From the NCBI GenBank assembly GCA_905221605.1, contig CAJNDS010002252.1, positions 146,501 through 210,500 of the forward strand: a stretch of 64,000 bases of DNA. Direction: 5' to 3'. The position numbers were made by a program, and so were the translations under genes. The notes beneath the pieces are model-generated. The model worked only from the letters and a program-made list of their open reading frames with translations. It did not search any database and had not been told where the DNA came from. The stretch comes from Symbiodinium natans (taxonomy: Eukaryota > Sar > Dinophyceae > Suessiales > Symbiodiniaceae). Below are positions 33,290 through 43,134 of the stretch, in pieces (position 1 is the stretch's first letter; the number at the start of each line of letters is the position of its first letter).

Positions 33290-36200
33290 TTACACTTTTG
33301 TGTGTCAAGGCTGGTGCATGATCTGAGTGAAGGCGGAACACAGGTAGCCCCCAGCTTCGTAGTTTGGCATAGAAGCGGTTCAACGCACTTATAATGGCTT
33401 GAGGGGACTTACTAGGAAGGATCTCTAACAACGGGATGTTCAGGACCTTATAGGTGGGCTCTTTACAGGTGGCAATTATGGTTTCCCACTTTTTGTTTTC
33501 ATCTTTAACCCTCGCCTCATCGATCCAGTCGTCTCCCCGTTCATCTGGTTCTTCGGCGATCTCCCAGTCCTCCCCATCTACTACCCCTCCCACCTCAGGC
33601 ACAGCATCTTCTGGCGGTTCTTCCTCAAACTCATCTGGTATAGGGACATCCTGGGGAACATCCTCCTTCTCAGTCTGAGATAGAGGATGCTGGAACAGGG
33701 GAAAAGAGTAGTTACACACGATAAAATATCTCGGACAGGCGACGTCCTGGTCTTCTGCTTTCTGTGTACGATGAGGACCTGAGATGTCCACATTCATCCC
33801 ACACACTCGAGAGAACTTCAGCCTGCGATGCGGCCTCACATGTGCCATCGAGTCCACACAAGCTGCGCAGTCTGGCCGCCACGGACGATGCCCCGCTAAG
33901 CAGTGTCTACGAAACATCTCTTTAGATTTTGTTTTTAGGGGACGTAGTAGACATGTCTCGTCCGGGTACCCTGGCTCACACCCTATAGCGAAAAGATGTT
34001 GAAGTCGGGCAATCCTCATGTTGTCTTCTTTTTCCAAATACTCAGGCCCTCTTTGCCATTCGGACATGGCTAGGTGGACAGCTGTACAGAGTGCTTTAGG
34101 CCATTTCTTTACTTCATGGTGCGACTTAGTTGGAGCCCATATCGACCCGTTAGGTGCTCTAACTTCATCAAAGGTCTCCCAAATGCTACCGCTGTTGGTG
34201 ATTACATGGGTGGGCTCTTGGTGTGTCCCATCCAATGCTCCCAAGTCAAAGGAAACATTTTTTAGTGCCCAGGTTTTCACAATTTGACCCAACCCTGGAT
34301 CCTGAGTGAGTGGCGACCCTTCCGGATACTTGAGGACCAACGTACACTGCTGGGAGGTATCCGACGTGCGTCTCAAGCCTTGCTGCGCTACTTCGGCAAG
34401 AGTTATGCACCTAACCTGTTCATCCTTCTGATGTGGCATGTCCCCGATAAGCCCTGTAATAAGCCCATCGCCAGCACACCTCAAAAGGTACTTGTACAAG
34501 GCCTCATTTCGAAATCCCCCGTTAACTTCAGGTGAGAGTTTGACCACTTGTTGTGAGCCTCGAAACCGCCACTGCGACACGTCAGCTCCAACACACACAA
34601 CGACATGACCTCGTTTGATTCTACGCCTCGCATGACGGTTCAACTTCAGGTCGTGAATGTCGAAGCTCTCCTTCGGGATAATGTGCTCTGCATTCACAGA
34701 CTCATCGGTCCATTGTGCTCGCACCCAGTCCCTAATCCCCTCAAAGAACTCCTCCCCAGAGGCCTGCACCCACTCTGCCGATCCTGGTTCGACTGGGCGG
34801 AGTGCCTTAAGCATCAACTTTCCTCTCACCTCCTCAATTTGCTGGATGAGATTAAGGCAAACGGAGCTCTCGACCTCCGGACAGTCATCCACCATTGTCA
34901 CATCTAAGGTTCCCGAGTTGGGATGCACTATCCAACACTGGCTACCCTCCCAGACAACCTTACACCCAAGAAGTCTAGTGCACAGACCCATGGCAACGAT
35001 TGGTTGCACTGCAGGGTTAGGGCTCAGTAGAGTGCCTACAGCACTTATGCGAAGATCGTGGGCTTCTCCGGACGCCAGCTTCACTGTCACTGGCCGGGCT
35101 TTCCGATATTCATTGGGTCCAGCGTAGCGAAGGTTGTGTGTTGCTCCCCCATCTATCAACCCACGGGGCTTATGTTCTTCAATACCCTTTAAGGAAGCGG
35201 CCACACTTAACACCTTGGCACCGTCATACCCGCTTGTCGCCTGGAGTGCTGCAACTCGGGCTTCCGACTCAGCTCCTTCAACAGCAGGGGCCCCTTCCAG
35301 CTTCCTACCTTTCGGAGACTTCCTTGGCGCCACGGCAGGTGCTTTCGGCTCAGCTGCAGGGCAGGAGGGCTGAGGAGGCTTCTTTGGGCTGTTCTCTTTG
35401 CCTTTTCCTTTGCCTGGGCTTGGAGTTGAAGTACTTTTCGGTCTAGGGCATTCGGTCATGCCATGGTCCACCGCGCCACAGTTGAAGCATTTTCCTTCTG
35501 AAGGCGTTAGGGTTGGGTGTGGATGGATACAGGGCTTACCATATCTACATCCTCCATCGGACATAAAGAACTTACAGTTCCCTTCAGCAGTTAATGGGCC
35601 CCCTTCACCCTTCCCTTTTTCACCCTTATTCCCCCCTTTAGCTTTTCCTGCTGGTGGTTTCTTTGGATTTTCGGGAGGAGCTGCAGGATCCATCGCAGCA
35701 ACTCTGGGATGCTTCGACGGTTCCCCCCCCGCGGAAGCAGCGATCATCCAAGCCTCCGCTTCTGCGATGAGCAATTGGCAATATTGCAAGACACTCGTTT
35801 CGTTAGGTATTGCATCTAGCTGGTATTGGTGGCGGAACGTAGCAAGACGGAACGCTATGTGCGGGGACTTGTTTCCAATGGCCTTGCCTAGCCCGTCTAG
35901 GGCTCTTACGAGTAGGGTGGGGTCTGGCGGGGCGAGCCCTAGCTCGACGCAGCGCCTATACAGACGCTCCCATTTGCGCAACGCCGCATGGTTTGACTGT
36001 ACCCCATTTCCTCCCTCTAATTGCGGCTGCGTTAAAAATGAGAGGATTGCAGATTTCTCTCCAGTTCCTCCCGGTTGATACTTGGTCATAGCCAAGAATA
36101 ATAAGGGCACAGTCCCCAACGCTCTCACGCTGACTGCTTCGCTCTGCAAGGCTGGTGGAAGCGCCTGGAGAACAAGTACTGACCCCCTTTCTTCAACTCT

Positions 36201-38351
36201 CCGAAGAGACCCATATTCTAGCAGTGCACCCTGGGCTACCACATCTGATTTTATGGTAAGACGACGAAGAGAGTCTGACTTTAACCACTGGTGATAGTAC
36301 TCTGTAGCAGTGCTTACTACCCGAGACCACCATTCCGGAGCCCCCGGACTAAGGCTGCGCATCAGTGGTCCGATCCTAGCCATCCAATCTCCAGTGGCCA
36401 CGCTGGCCTCAGCGGATCCCTCCGTTACCTCTAAAAGAGGCAAGGTTTGCACCAGTTTAGATGGCTCCTCGGATTTCCCTACTTCACTTGGGTCCCATGG
36501 CAAAGGAGGTGGACCTGGTATCGGTGAAGGTGGCAATGGCACAGTGGTAGTCGGACCGAAGGATACAGACCGAGGTGGCGTAAGCGGAGGTGGTCCTTCT
36601 GGCACACGGGTCCCACCAGGAGTGTACACGGCATTACCGCTAGTACCAACCCTAGGGGTCCTAGGACCATCCGGCTCCCCCAAACCTCCTAACCCACTCC
36701 TGAACGGACTTTTGGCCTTTGGGGACAGCGCATCAATTAAAGGCGGAAAGTGACTGTCACCTGCGGCAGTGACACCAGTGGCGATTGGCACGGGGTCCAA
36801 GTCAATCAGCGACAGGGGCTGAGGCCTGGATCCAGATTCTGCTCGCATGTCTAACAGCCGGTCCGGCTGTCTAGTCCCAATAGGAGGATCATGGTGCAGG
36901 TTGGGCAACAACGAAGTCAGGCTGGGCACAGGTTCTGGCAGTGGTCTCACGGGACCCTCAACACCCAACAAACCCCCCCAATCCCCCAACAAATCCTTAT
37001 CCCTTAGAACCCCAGTCCCTGGAAGTCCCGGGTTATAGATGTGCTGGGAAGGCCTTTGCGGATGCTGGCCTCCTGATCCAAAGTAACCCTTATCCTTTCC
37101 CCATCCCTTACCTTCACTATCCCGCGGAGGAACCCTATCCAGGATATCTATGGGATCTGACACAGGCACGGCAGGAAACAGTCCTGCTGACACAAATGGA
37201 TCTGCTCGGTCAACGGAACTTACATGGCTCGCCTCACGATGGGCATGCATTATCCTGGCGGTGCTTGGGGCATTAGGGGCTTTAGGGAAGGCATTAGAGG
37301 TTGCGCGGCTTGCATCAGGCTGGGCAAAGGAGTGCGTGCCAGGCAGGCTCGGGACTGCAGGAAAACGTCCCCACGAAGCTTCAGGCTGTGCGATACCCCC
37401 TAAACCACCACCTCTGTCCCAACTCATATCACCCTGAACCCCTAAGCTCCCATCCCTTCTAATCAGGCCATCATATGTTGTCGTTCTGTACAAATGCTCA
37501 AGGTTTTCCGGTCTGTACACACCTACTCTACTGCTACTCTGCTGAAACTGCTCATATCGCTGCCCTTCTACGGGAATCTCCAAAGCAGAATGCAAGGTGC
37601 TAGTCGATCTAGACTGCTCAGCCTTTTCCAGTCTCTGCAGCAAGATGGCCATGACGGGGTCTATGGGTCTTCGGCTGTCATGTAGGAGGTCCATCAGTTG
37701 CGAGGCAGGTAGCGTTGCCATGTGATGTCTAGCTTCTTCCATTGCTCTTGCATCCAAAAAACCAGGTTGGGTCAAAGGAGCAGTACTTGATAGAGCTTGC
37801 TGGTCTCTCGCTGTCGTAGTTGCGTCCAAGCCATCAGCTCCACCAAAAGATCTAACTCCCACCGGTCGCTCAGCAAAGATGCCTGACGACCCTCCTCTGG
37901 AATCCATGCTTCCCAGCGAAGGAGCCTTTGCTCTCTCAGTTCCAGTGTCTGACCTCTCGCCACCTGAATGTCGAGGACTATCTCTAGCAGTCAGATCAAA
38001 ATGCTCAGTGGTTGAAGCAGGAACATCCAAACCTGTCGTTCCTTGCCCATAAGGAGGCTCTGTCTCCTCCAAGGGTAAGTCGCTTGGCCTCATATTTCGC
38101 AGCAACAGCTCATTGTTGGCCCGCTCAGACCACCAGACATTTCCTTGTACAGACACCGGCACATCCGTACGTCTTAGCTCGTCGCCCGGTACAGCCCGGT
38201 CACCACCACGAAGCGGCTCATCTCCCGGTACAGCCCGGTCATCTAAATTCGGATTTTCCATCTGTAGTCTATCAATGCTTCCAGTTTCATGACTATCACT
38301 TGGCGGATCGGCAGGAAGCTCTCCTTGAAAGCGACGTCGAAGATAATCCAT
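33240..38351 (-). CDS. gag-pol: TE2 Gag, zinc fingers, protease, integrase N-terminal half
   Basis: A 1703-codon frame that starts about 50 bases after the 5' LTR. N-terminal about 640 residues are low complexity (Pro, Ser, Gly, Arg) with a short duplication (DRAVPGDE). A Gag core similar to TE1 spans about 645-870. CCCH and CCHC fingers (CKFFMSDGGCRYGKPCIHPH, CFNCGAVDHGMTEC) lie at about 924-970. The protease motif is LIDGGATH, with Gly in place of the usual Ser/Thr after Asp. The integrase HHCC module (HCLAGHRPWRPDCAAC) is at about 1482-1500, first catalytic Asp in MNVDISGP, then an acidic insert of about 90 residues, then the second Asp in LHSDHA (about 33320). The frame is lost at about 33260. 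Confidence 0.88.
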   Translation of the reverse strand: MDYLRRRFQGELPADPPSDSHETGSIDRLQMENPNLDDRAVPGDEPLRGGDRAVPGDELRRTDVPVSVQGNVWWSERANNELLLRNMRPSDLPLEETEPPYGQGTTGLDVPASTTEHFDLTARDSPRHSGGERSDTGTERAKAPSLGSMDSRGGSSGIFAERPVGVRSFGGADGLDATTTARDQQALSSTAPLTQPGFLDARAMEEARHHMATLPASQLMDLLHDSRRPIDPVMAILLQRLEKAEQSRSTSTLHSALEIPVEGQRYEQFQQSSSRVGVYRPENLEHLYRTTTYDGLIRRDGSLGVQGDMSWDRGGGLGGIAQPEASWGRFPAVPSLPGTHSFAQPDASRATSNAFPKAPNAPSTARIMHAHREASHVSSVDRADPFVSAGLFPAVPVSDPIDILDRVPPRDSEGKGWGKDKGYFGSGGQHPQRPSQHIYNPGLPGTGVLRDKDLLGDWGGLLGVEGPVRPLPEPVPSLTSLLPNLHHDPPIGTRQPDRLLDMRAESGSRPQPLSLIDLDPVPIATGVTAAGDSHFPPLIDALSPKAKSPFRSGLGGLGEPDGPRTPRVGTSGNAVYTPGGTRVPEGPPPLTPPRSVSFGPTTTVPLPPSPIPGPPPLPWDPSEVGKSEEPSKLVQTLPLLEVTEGSAEASVATGDWMARIGPLMRSLSPGAPEWWSRVVSTATEYYHQWLKSDSLRRLTIKSDVVAQGALLEYGSLRRVEERGSVLVLQALPPALQSEAVSVRALGTVPLLFLAMTKYQPGGTGEKSAILSFLTQPQLEGGNGVQSNHAALRKWERLYRRCVELGLAPPDPTLLVRALDGLGKAIGNKSPHIAFRLATFRHQYQLDAIPNETSVLQYCQLLIAEAEAWMIAASAGGEPSKHPRVAAMDPAAPPENPKKPPAGKAKGGNKGEKGKGEGGPLTAEGNCKFFMSDGGCRYGKPCIHPHPTLTPSEGKCFNCGAVDHGMTECPRPKSTSTPSPGKGKGKENSPKKPPQPSCPAAEPKAPAVAPRKSPKGRKLEGAPAVEGAESEARVAALQATSGYDGAKVLSVAASLKGIEEHKPRGLIDGGATHNLRYAGPNEYRKARPVTVKLASGEAHDLRISAVGTLLSPNPAVQPIVAMGLCTRLLGCKVVWEGSQCWIVHPNSGTLDVTMVDDCPEVESSVCLNLIQQIEEVRGKLMLKALRPVEPGSAEWVQASGEEFFEGIRDWVRAQWTDESVNAEHIIPKESFDIHDLKLNRHARRRIKRGHVVVCVGADVSQWRFRGSQQVVKLSPEVNGGFRNEALYKYLLRCAGDGLITGLIGDMPHQKDEQVRCITLAEVAQQGLRRTSDTSQQCTLVLKYPEGSPLTQDPGLGQIVKTWALKNVSFDLGALDGTHQEPTHVITNSGSIWETFDEVRAPNGSIWAPTKSHHEVKKWPKALCTAVHLAMSEWQRGPEYLEKEDNMRIARLQHLFAIGCEPGYPDETCLLRPLKTKSKEMFRRHCLAGHRPWRPDCAACVDSMAHVRPHRRLKFSRVCGMNVDISGPHRTQKAEDQDVACPRYFIVCNYSFPLFQHPLSQTEKEDVPQDVPIPDEFEEEPPEDAVPEVGGVVDGEDWEIAEEPDERGDDWIDEARVKDENKKWETIIATCKEPTYKVLNIPLLEILPSKSPQAIISALNRFYAKLRSWGLPVFRLHSDHAPALTHKSVSDWATHRGIHKNHITS

Positions 38352-38387
38352 CGAAATGTTCGCCTCCAGAGCCCCTCAAGCGATGAT

Positions 38388-38400
38388 TGGGCTCATCACC
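38388..38400 (-). promoter_or_regulatory. TE2 primer-binding site (half-tRNA type)
   Basis: In sense GGTGATGAGCCCA, one base different from the TE1 site GGTTATGAGCCCA and otherwise complementary to the initiator tRNA-Met anticodon arm. It lies two bases after the LTR. Confidence 0.65.
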
Positions 38401-38402
38401 GC

Positions 38403-38630
38403 TGTGATGGCCATGGCTGGATGATGTGAAACTTCGCTCGGGCACCCTTTTTATCACCGCACAAAGACAACCAGAAATGCCAAAAGCTCTTAAGGCCTAC
38501 ATGATTCTCGTTAAAAAGAAAGTATGATGGCACTTAGATTCAGGAGCCCTAACCCCTAAACCCTAAGATCGCACCTGGATGGCCTGAGCAGCTGTCGGGT
38601 TGTTCCACTCGTGTTGAACCTCCGCGCACA
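38403..38630 (-). repeat. TE2 5' LTR
   Basis: 228 bp, sense strand TGTGCGCGG...CATCACA. The plus-strand right flank continues AGGGTTTAGGG. Confidence 0.95.
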
Positions 38631-38646
38631 AGGGTTTAGGGTTTAG

Positions 38647-39019
38647 CCAAATTGCCTCTCGCTCATCAGGCCGGGCCGTCACGCCGCATTTTAAAATCTA
38701 CAACAATACCCGTCGCAGACCCATACAAATGCATCGTGCAAAACCCTTCTTTCGGGAACCGCCTTCTTCTCCCCAAACCCTGGTTCTCAAGGTGACCTAC
38801 TTCTTCCTGGGTTTTGACGCCTCTAGGTAGGGCCTGGGGCTAGGGTTTGGGGTTTAGGGTTCGGGGTTTCGCGTTTAGGGTTAAGGCTCGGGGTTTAGGG
38901 CCTAAAGTTTAGGGTGTAGGGTTTAGGGTTTAGGATTTAGGGCCTAAAGTTTAGGGTTTCGGGTTTAAGGTTTAGGGTTTAGGGTTCTTGCTAGAGGGTG
39001 GCCGCCCCGAGCATCCAAG
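38647..39019. other. Unique stretch then degenerate G-strand repeats
   Basis: 38647-38830 is unique without a convincing frame. 38840-38990 is a diverged TTTAGGG array (CTAAAGTTTAGGG variants). Confidence 0.5.
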
Positions 39020-39074
39020 GAAGGCTTCCAGAGCTCCGTGCTGGCCGAAGAGCGCGTGCCCTGGTCCGAAGCTC
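39020..39074 (+). CDS. Exon-like island (EGFQSSVLAEERVPWSEA)
   Basis: After CCAAG: EGFQSSVLAEERVPWSEA. G-strand repeats follow within 10 bases. Not recognised. Confidence 0.42.
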
Positions 39075-39082
39075 CTTTGGGG

Positions 39083-39310
39083 TTTAGGGTTTAGGGTTTA
39101 GGGTTTAGGGTTTAGGGTTTAGGGTTTAGGGTTAGGGTTTGGGCTTTGAGGGCTTTACGGGTTTAGGGTTAAGGGATTAAGGGTTTCAGGGCTTTGAGAG
39201 TTTAGGCTTTACGGGTTTAGGGTTAAGGGTTTCAGGGTTTGAGGGATTCAGGGCTTTGAGAGTTTAGGGTTTAGGGTCGAGGCTGTCAGGGTTCAGGGTT
39301 TAGGGTTATT
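39083..39310 (+). repeat. TTTAGGG array with longer variants
   Basis: Perfect units, then a diverged dimer-like pattern (GGGCTTTGAGAGTTTA). Confidence 0.85.
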
Positions 39311-39469
39311 GCAGTTTTCTCCAGCCAGACCTGGCGAACCCAAAGCCCCTACATTGTTGCAGGTTGTTTTCACAATACCCTTTGATTGATTTCTAGGTTA
39401 CCCAAAAAGATTGGGTACAGAGTCGAGGGTCAACCCTCTCGCCCTTTCCTTCCCCCCCGACCCCAAACC

Positions 39470-39640
39470 CCAACCCCCAACCCCTAAAAACCCTAAAAAC
39501 CCTAAAAACCCTAAAAGCCCTAAAACCCCTAAAGCCCTCAAAACCCTAAAACCCTAAAAGCCCTAAAAACCCTAAAAACCCTAAAAACCCCTAAAAACCC
39601 TAAAAACCCTAAACCCTAAACCCTAAACCCTAAACCCCAC
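39470..39640 (-). repeat. CCCTAAAAA array then CCCTAAA
   Basis: A nonamer variant (CCCTAAAAA) spread over about 120 bp, then the standard heptamer. Confidence 0.9.
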
Positions 39641-39673
39641 ATGAACCCTATGCGCCCCCCCCACATCTCGAAG

Positions 39674-39741
39674 GTCACCTGCCAGCGCGACAGCCGCACT
39701 TGGTTTGGCGGTGCCCTTCCCGGCTTTGCGGCTTGGCCATG
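39674..39741 (+). CDS. Exon-like island (VTCQRDSRTWFGGALPGFA)
   Basis: After CGAAG: VTCQRDSRTWFGGALPGFA, then stop. The 'vtCq..W.g..p' pattern faintly resembles a sushi/CCP repeat. CCCTAAA before, TTTAGGG after. Confidence 0.45.
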
Positions 39742-39749
39742 AAAAGGGT

Positions 39750-39860
39750 TTAGGGTTTAGGGTTTAGGGTTTAGGGTTTTTAGGGTTTAGAGTTTAGAGT
39801 TTAGGGTTTAGGGTTTAGGGTTTAGGGTTTAGGGTTTAGGGTTTAGGGTCAGGGTTTACC
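39750..39860 (+). repeat. TTTAGGG array
   Basis: Near-perfect G-strand heptamers. Confidence 0.95.
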
Positions 39861-40144
39861 TGGTGCCCCAAGAGCCACACCTAAGAGGGATTTTGGGTTC
39901 CATGAGTCTTCATGTTGATGCGGCTTTGTTGGGCCCCCAACTTTCGGGGGTTTGTATTTGTAGGGCTGTCGGGCTTAACTTTTTTGGGGGCTAATGGTAG
40001 GGCTTGTAGAGGGTTTAGGGTTTCGGGCTCTAGCACAAGAGCCCCAAAACCCTTTTTGTGGGATCTCTGTGGCTGGATAGGTTGCGGAAGCCCCTTGCCA
40101 AAGAATCAGGGCGCGAACTTCCGTGGTTTTAAGTTTAGGGATTA

Positions 40145-40215
40145 TAGGGTATAGGGTTTAGGGTTTAGGGTTTAGGGTTTAGGGTTTAGGGTTTAGGGTT
40201 TAGGGTTTAGGGTTC
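40145..40215 (+). repeat. TTTAGGG array
   Basis: Perfect heptamers, then a direct switch to CCCCTAAA within 10 bases. Confidence 0.95.
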
Positions 40216-40270
40216 GTCGAACCCCTAAACCCCAAACCCGGCAAGCCCTGAACTTCAAATGCAAGCGCAG

Positions 40271-40327
40271 GAGACGAACCGCGAGTCGAGGAACTTTGGC
40301 TGGTGCCTGGGTGCGCCATCCCCTACC
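40271..40327 (+). CDS. Exon-like island (ETNRESRNFGWCLGAPSPT)
   Basis: A GCGCAG acceptor then ETNRESRNFGWCLGAPSPT. G-strand repeats follow directly. May be from an extracellular Cys-containing protein. Confidence 0.45.
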
Positions 40328-40415
40328 AGGGTTTAGGGTTTAGGGTTTAGGGTTTAGGGTTTAGGGCTTAGGGTTTAGGGTTTAGGATTTAGGGTTTAGG
40401 GTTTAGGGTTTAGGG
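40328..40415 (+). repeat. TTTAGGG array
   Basis: Near-perfect G-strand heptamers starting at the exon end. Confidence 0.95.
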
Positions 40416-40586
40416 TAATCAATCCTCTCAAAAGGGGACCCTAGAGCCTCAACCCGAAACCCTAAGTCCTTGCTTGTGAGGGCATGCGGGTGGGATGGGG
40501 GTTCGGGTAGGTAGCAAAGAAAGGGTCTAAGCCCTAAACCCTAAACCCTAAACCCTAAACCCGAAACCCTAAACCCTTCCTGGCAG

Positions 40587-40655
40587 GTACCTACGGCATC
40601 CCTGCCGAGGTCTCCTGCACCGCGCTGTACATGGAGCCCACGCCTCGGATCTTGG
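40587..40655 (+). CDS. Exon-like island (TYGIPAEVSCTALYMEPTPR)
   Basis: A TGGCAG acceptor then (G)TYGIPAEVSCTALYMEPTPR. CCCTAAA immediately upstream (40525-40580), TTTAGGG downstream (40680). High third-position GC. Confidence 0.52.
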
Positions 40656-40679
40656 GGTGTTTTGGGGGGTCGAGGGTCT

Positions 40680-40850
40680 ATAGGGTTTAGGGTTTAGGGT
40701 TTAGGGTTTAGGGTTCAGGGTTTAGGGTTTTGGGTATAGGGTTTAGGGTTTAGGGTTTAGGGTTTAGGGCTTCGGGTCTAGAGGGTTTAGGGTTTAGGTG
40801 TGGTTGAGGGCTTGAGGGCTTAGAGGTTTAGTAGGCTGAAGGGCGCTCGG
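40680..40850 (+). repeat. TTTAGGG array
   Basis: G-strand heptamers, the last third diverged. Confidence 0.9.
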
Positions 40851-40859
40851 ACTCTAGGG

Positions 40860-41819
40860 GCTTATGCGCACTGTCACAGCGGACCATCCAAGCGAGAAGC
40901 ACGCCAAGATGTATAGGACTCGGTACATTCCCTCCCCCCAATATGAAACCTCCGCCCTACCACTTAATTGTCAAAACTCCTGCAAATATTTTACCAATAT
41001 ATCTATACTTGGGGTATTCAATATTAGGGGGTAAAGGGGGTTTAATATTAGGGGGATGGGATTAGTGATTCAGGCATTGCGCCGCTTTCGGGCCTGCTTC
41101 CCAGCAGAATATACACATTCCATACCTACCATAGGGCTACGATGGGAACAGGACAGTGCGTGGCCTATACCGGTGCGCCAACCACCGTCCGCATAATCGC
41201 CGGATATCCGCGGCCATCAAAAACGGTGTTAAAGAGAACACGTGGTGGTTGCCAGATATCGTTCGGTGCAACGCATATGGATGCCACGGGCACTGTACAA
41301 GCAAGCGGGACTCAGGACTTTTGACGACCGAAAACCAAAATCAGACTTGGAAACATCTCTTAAGAAAACAGGTACGTGTTCACAAGGTGCTGGCCGCAAA
41401 GAGCCAACGTAGGGTCGTCTGTTTGATTACCAAATGCTTGTGGCACAGAACCAAGCTTTAGCGCAGGAAGGGTGCCAACACTCAGCTTGGCCACATTGGC
41501 CGGAGTTCTCCACCCTGTTGAAACAACAACATGTAGGAAGGGGCTCGAGCGCTGAAACCCACTCGACGGAGCACGCCCAAGACTGCTGAAACATCCTGGT
41601 TTGCAAGACCGACTAGCAAGCTTAGGGGTTCAAAGTTTTAGGGGTTTGGGGCTTTAGGGCTTTATCGGGCTTTCGGGCTTAGGGGGCAGGATGTGGGGTA
41701 CAACAGGTTTTGGGTTGCCAGGGTTTGGGCTTTGGCAAAGTTTGGGTTTGCCCCAAATCCCAAATTCTGAACCTTGGATCCCCTAATAACCTTGTGCCCG
41801 AAACTCTACACACACAACC
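40860..41819. other. Unique stretch, unidentified
   Basis: About 41040-41600 is free of telomeric repeats and has a mixed composition unlike its neighbours. The best frame (41156-41461, plus, 101 codons) includes KENTWWLPDIVRCNAYGCHG but has no family I recognise. It could be a decayed gene or transposon fragment. Confidence 0.35.
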
Positions 41820-41980
41820 CCAAAACCCTTCCAAGCCCCAAACCCCAAACCCTAAACAAACCCTCAAACCCTCAAACCCTAAACCCCAGACCCTAAACCC
41901 TAACCCCTAACCCCGAAACCCCTAGCCCTAAACCCTAAACCCTAAACCCTAAACCCTAAACCCTAAACCCCCCAAACCCC
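41820..41980 (-). repeat. CCCTAAA array
   Basis: Diverged then perfect C-strand heptamers ending at the AAG acceptor of the next island. Confidence 0.9.
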
Positions 41981-41983
41981 AAG

Positions 41984-42050
41984 GTACGGCCGGGCTTCGA
42001 CGACCATGCGCCGCTGGTGCCGATGCAGCCGCGAGTCCATGTGCCTTCAC
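41984..42050 (+). CDS. Exon-like island, frame ambiguous
   Basis: After CCAAG. Either TAGLRRPCAAGADAAASPCA or YGRASTTMRRWCRCSRESMC. GC-rich and bounded by CCCTAAA and TTTAGGG. Confidence 0.38.
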
Positions 42051-42054
42051 GGAA

Positions 42055-42215
42055 AGAGTTTAGGGTTGAGGGTTTGGGTTTTAGGGTTTAGGGTTTAGGG
42101 TTTAGGGTTTAGGGTTTAGGGTTTAGGGTTTAGGGTTTAGGGTTTAGGGTTTAGGGTTTAGGGTTTAGGGTTTAGGGTTTAGGGTTTAGGGTTTAGGGTT
42201 TAGGGTTTAGGGTTC
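42055..42215 (+). repeat. Long perfect TTTAGGG array
   Basis: About 20 perfect units. Confidence 0.97.
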
Positions 42216-42528
42216 GGGCGGGGCTGGGAGGAAGACCCGAAATTGCGAGGCCCAAAGCCCTAAACTCTTCTCAACCCTGTAAACCTTGTGAACCCTCAAA
42301 GCCCTATAAACCCTATACACCCCTGAAAGCCCGAGACCCTATAGACACCTCGCAACCCTAAACCCTAAACCCTAAACCCTAAACCCTAAACCCTAAACGC
42401 TGCAGAAGCATAGGGAAGTGCTTATGAGGGTGTTGAACCCTGAACCCTAGCCTCCTTCGGCAAGCTTCTGCCACCTGCAGGTGCTACATGACGACCACGA
42501 CGACTGTGCGGGAAGCTGAGGGCCATTC

Positions 42529-42550
42529 GGGGGGGGGGGGGGGGGGGGGG
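42529..42550 (+). repeat. G22 homopolymer
   Basis: Pure G run right after a small GC-rich island (42483-42525, which reads CYMTTTTTVREAEGH after a GCAG acceptor). Confidence 0.95.
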
Positions 42551-42879
42551 TGATTTAGGGTTTAGAGTTTAGGGTTTAGGGTTAGGATTTAGGATTATAG
42601 GAGTCAGGACTTAGGGTGTAGGGTTTAGGGCAACCCCAAACCCCCAAATCCCACGAATCCCTTAACCCTCCACGCATGCCAAAGACCCGAATCAGGTTTC
42701 TGGGGTGTGATACATGGTTTAGGGTTTAGGGTAAATGTTTAGGGTTTAGGGTTTAGGGTTTAGGGTTTACGGGCAAAACTAGGCCTCAAGCCCTCAAACC
42801 GACAGCCTTCTGTCTTGCGTGTTGTCAAGACTCATCAGATTTGGAAGGTAAACATCTCAAAAAGGTAGGGTGACCCTAA

Positions 42880-43040
42880 ACTTTACTACCCTATACCCTC
42901 AACCCTTGTCAAATCCTAAACCCTAAACTTTCCCTAGTCCCCAAACCCTAAACCCTAAACCCTAAACCCTAAACCCTAAACCCTAAACCCTAAACCCTAA
43001 ACCCTAAACCCTAAACTTTCCCTAAGCCCCAAACCCTAAA
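42880..43040 (-). repeat. CCCTAAA array
   Basis: Mostly perfect C-strand heptamers with two identical AAACTTTCCCTA interruptions, which suggests internal duplication. Confidence 0.92.
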
Positions 43041-43134
43041 TCGAAGGCTGCAAGCCCATGTCCCCACATCCACCACGACGCGAACCTGGACTGGGTCCCT
43101 CGTCGTGCGTGATTTTTGGTTTTGGTGGGGAAGG

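Larger units (their letters stand above)
27022..38630 (-). mobile_element. TE2: full-length Ty1/copia LTR retrotransposon
   Basis: An 11,609-bp element on the minus strand with 228-bp LTRs (38403-38630 is the 5' LTR; 27022-27249 the 3' LTR). I see a single difference between them (27113 C against 38494 G). A polypurine tract (AGGGGGAG in sense, 27250-27257) and a half-tRNA primer site (38388-38400) are present. It lies within TTTAGGG repeats; AGGGTT occurs on both flanks and may be the target duplication if the LTR includes one more base (27021/38402). Same domain order as TE1, but diverged sequence and longer. The frame is broken at least four times (about 33260, 31575, 30940, 30475). Confidence 0.95.
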
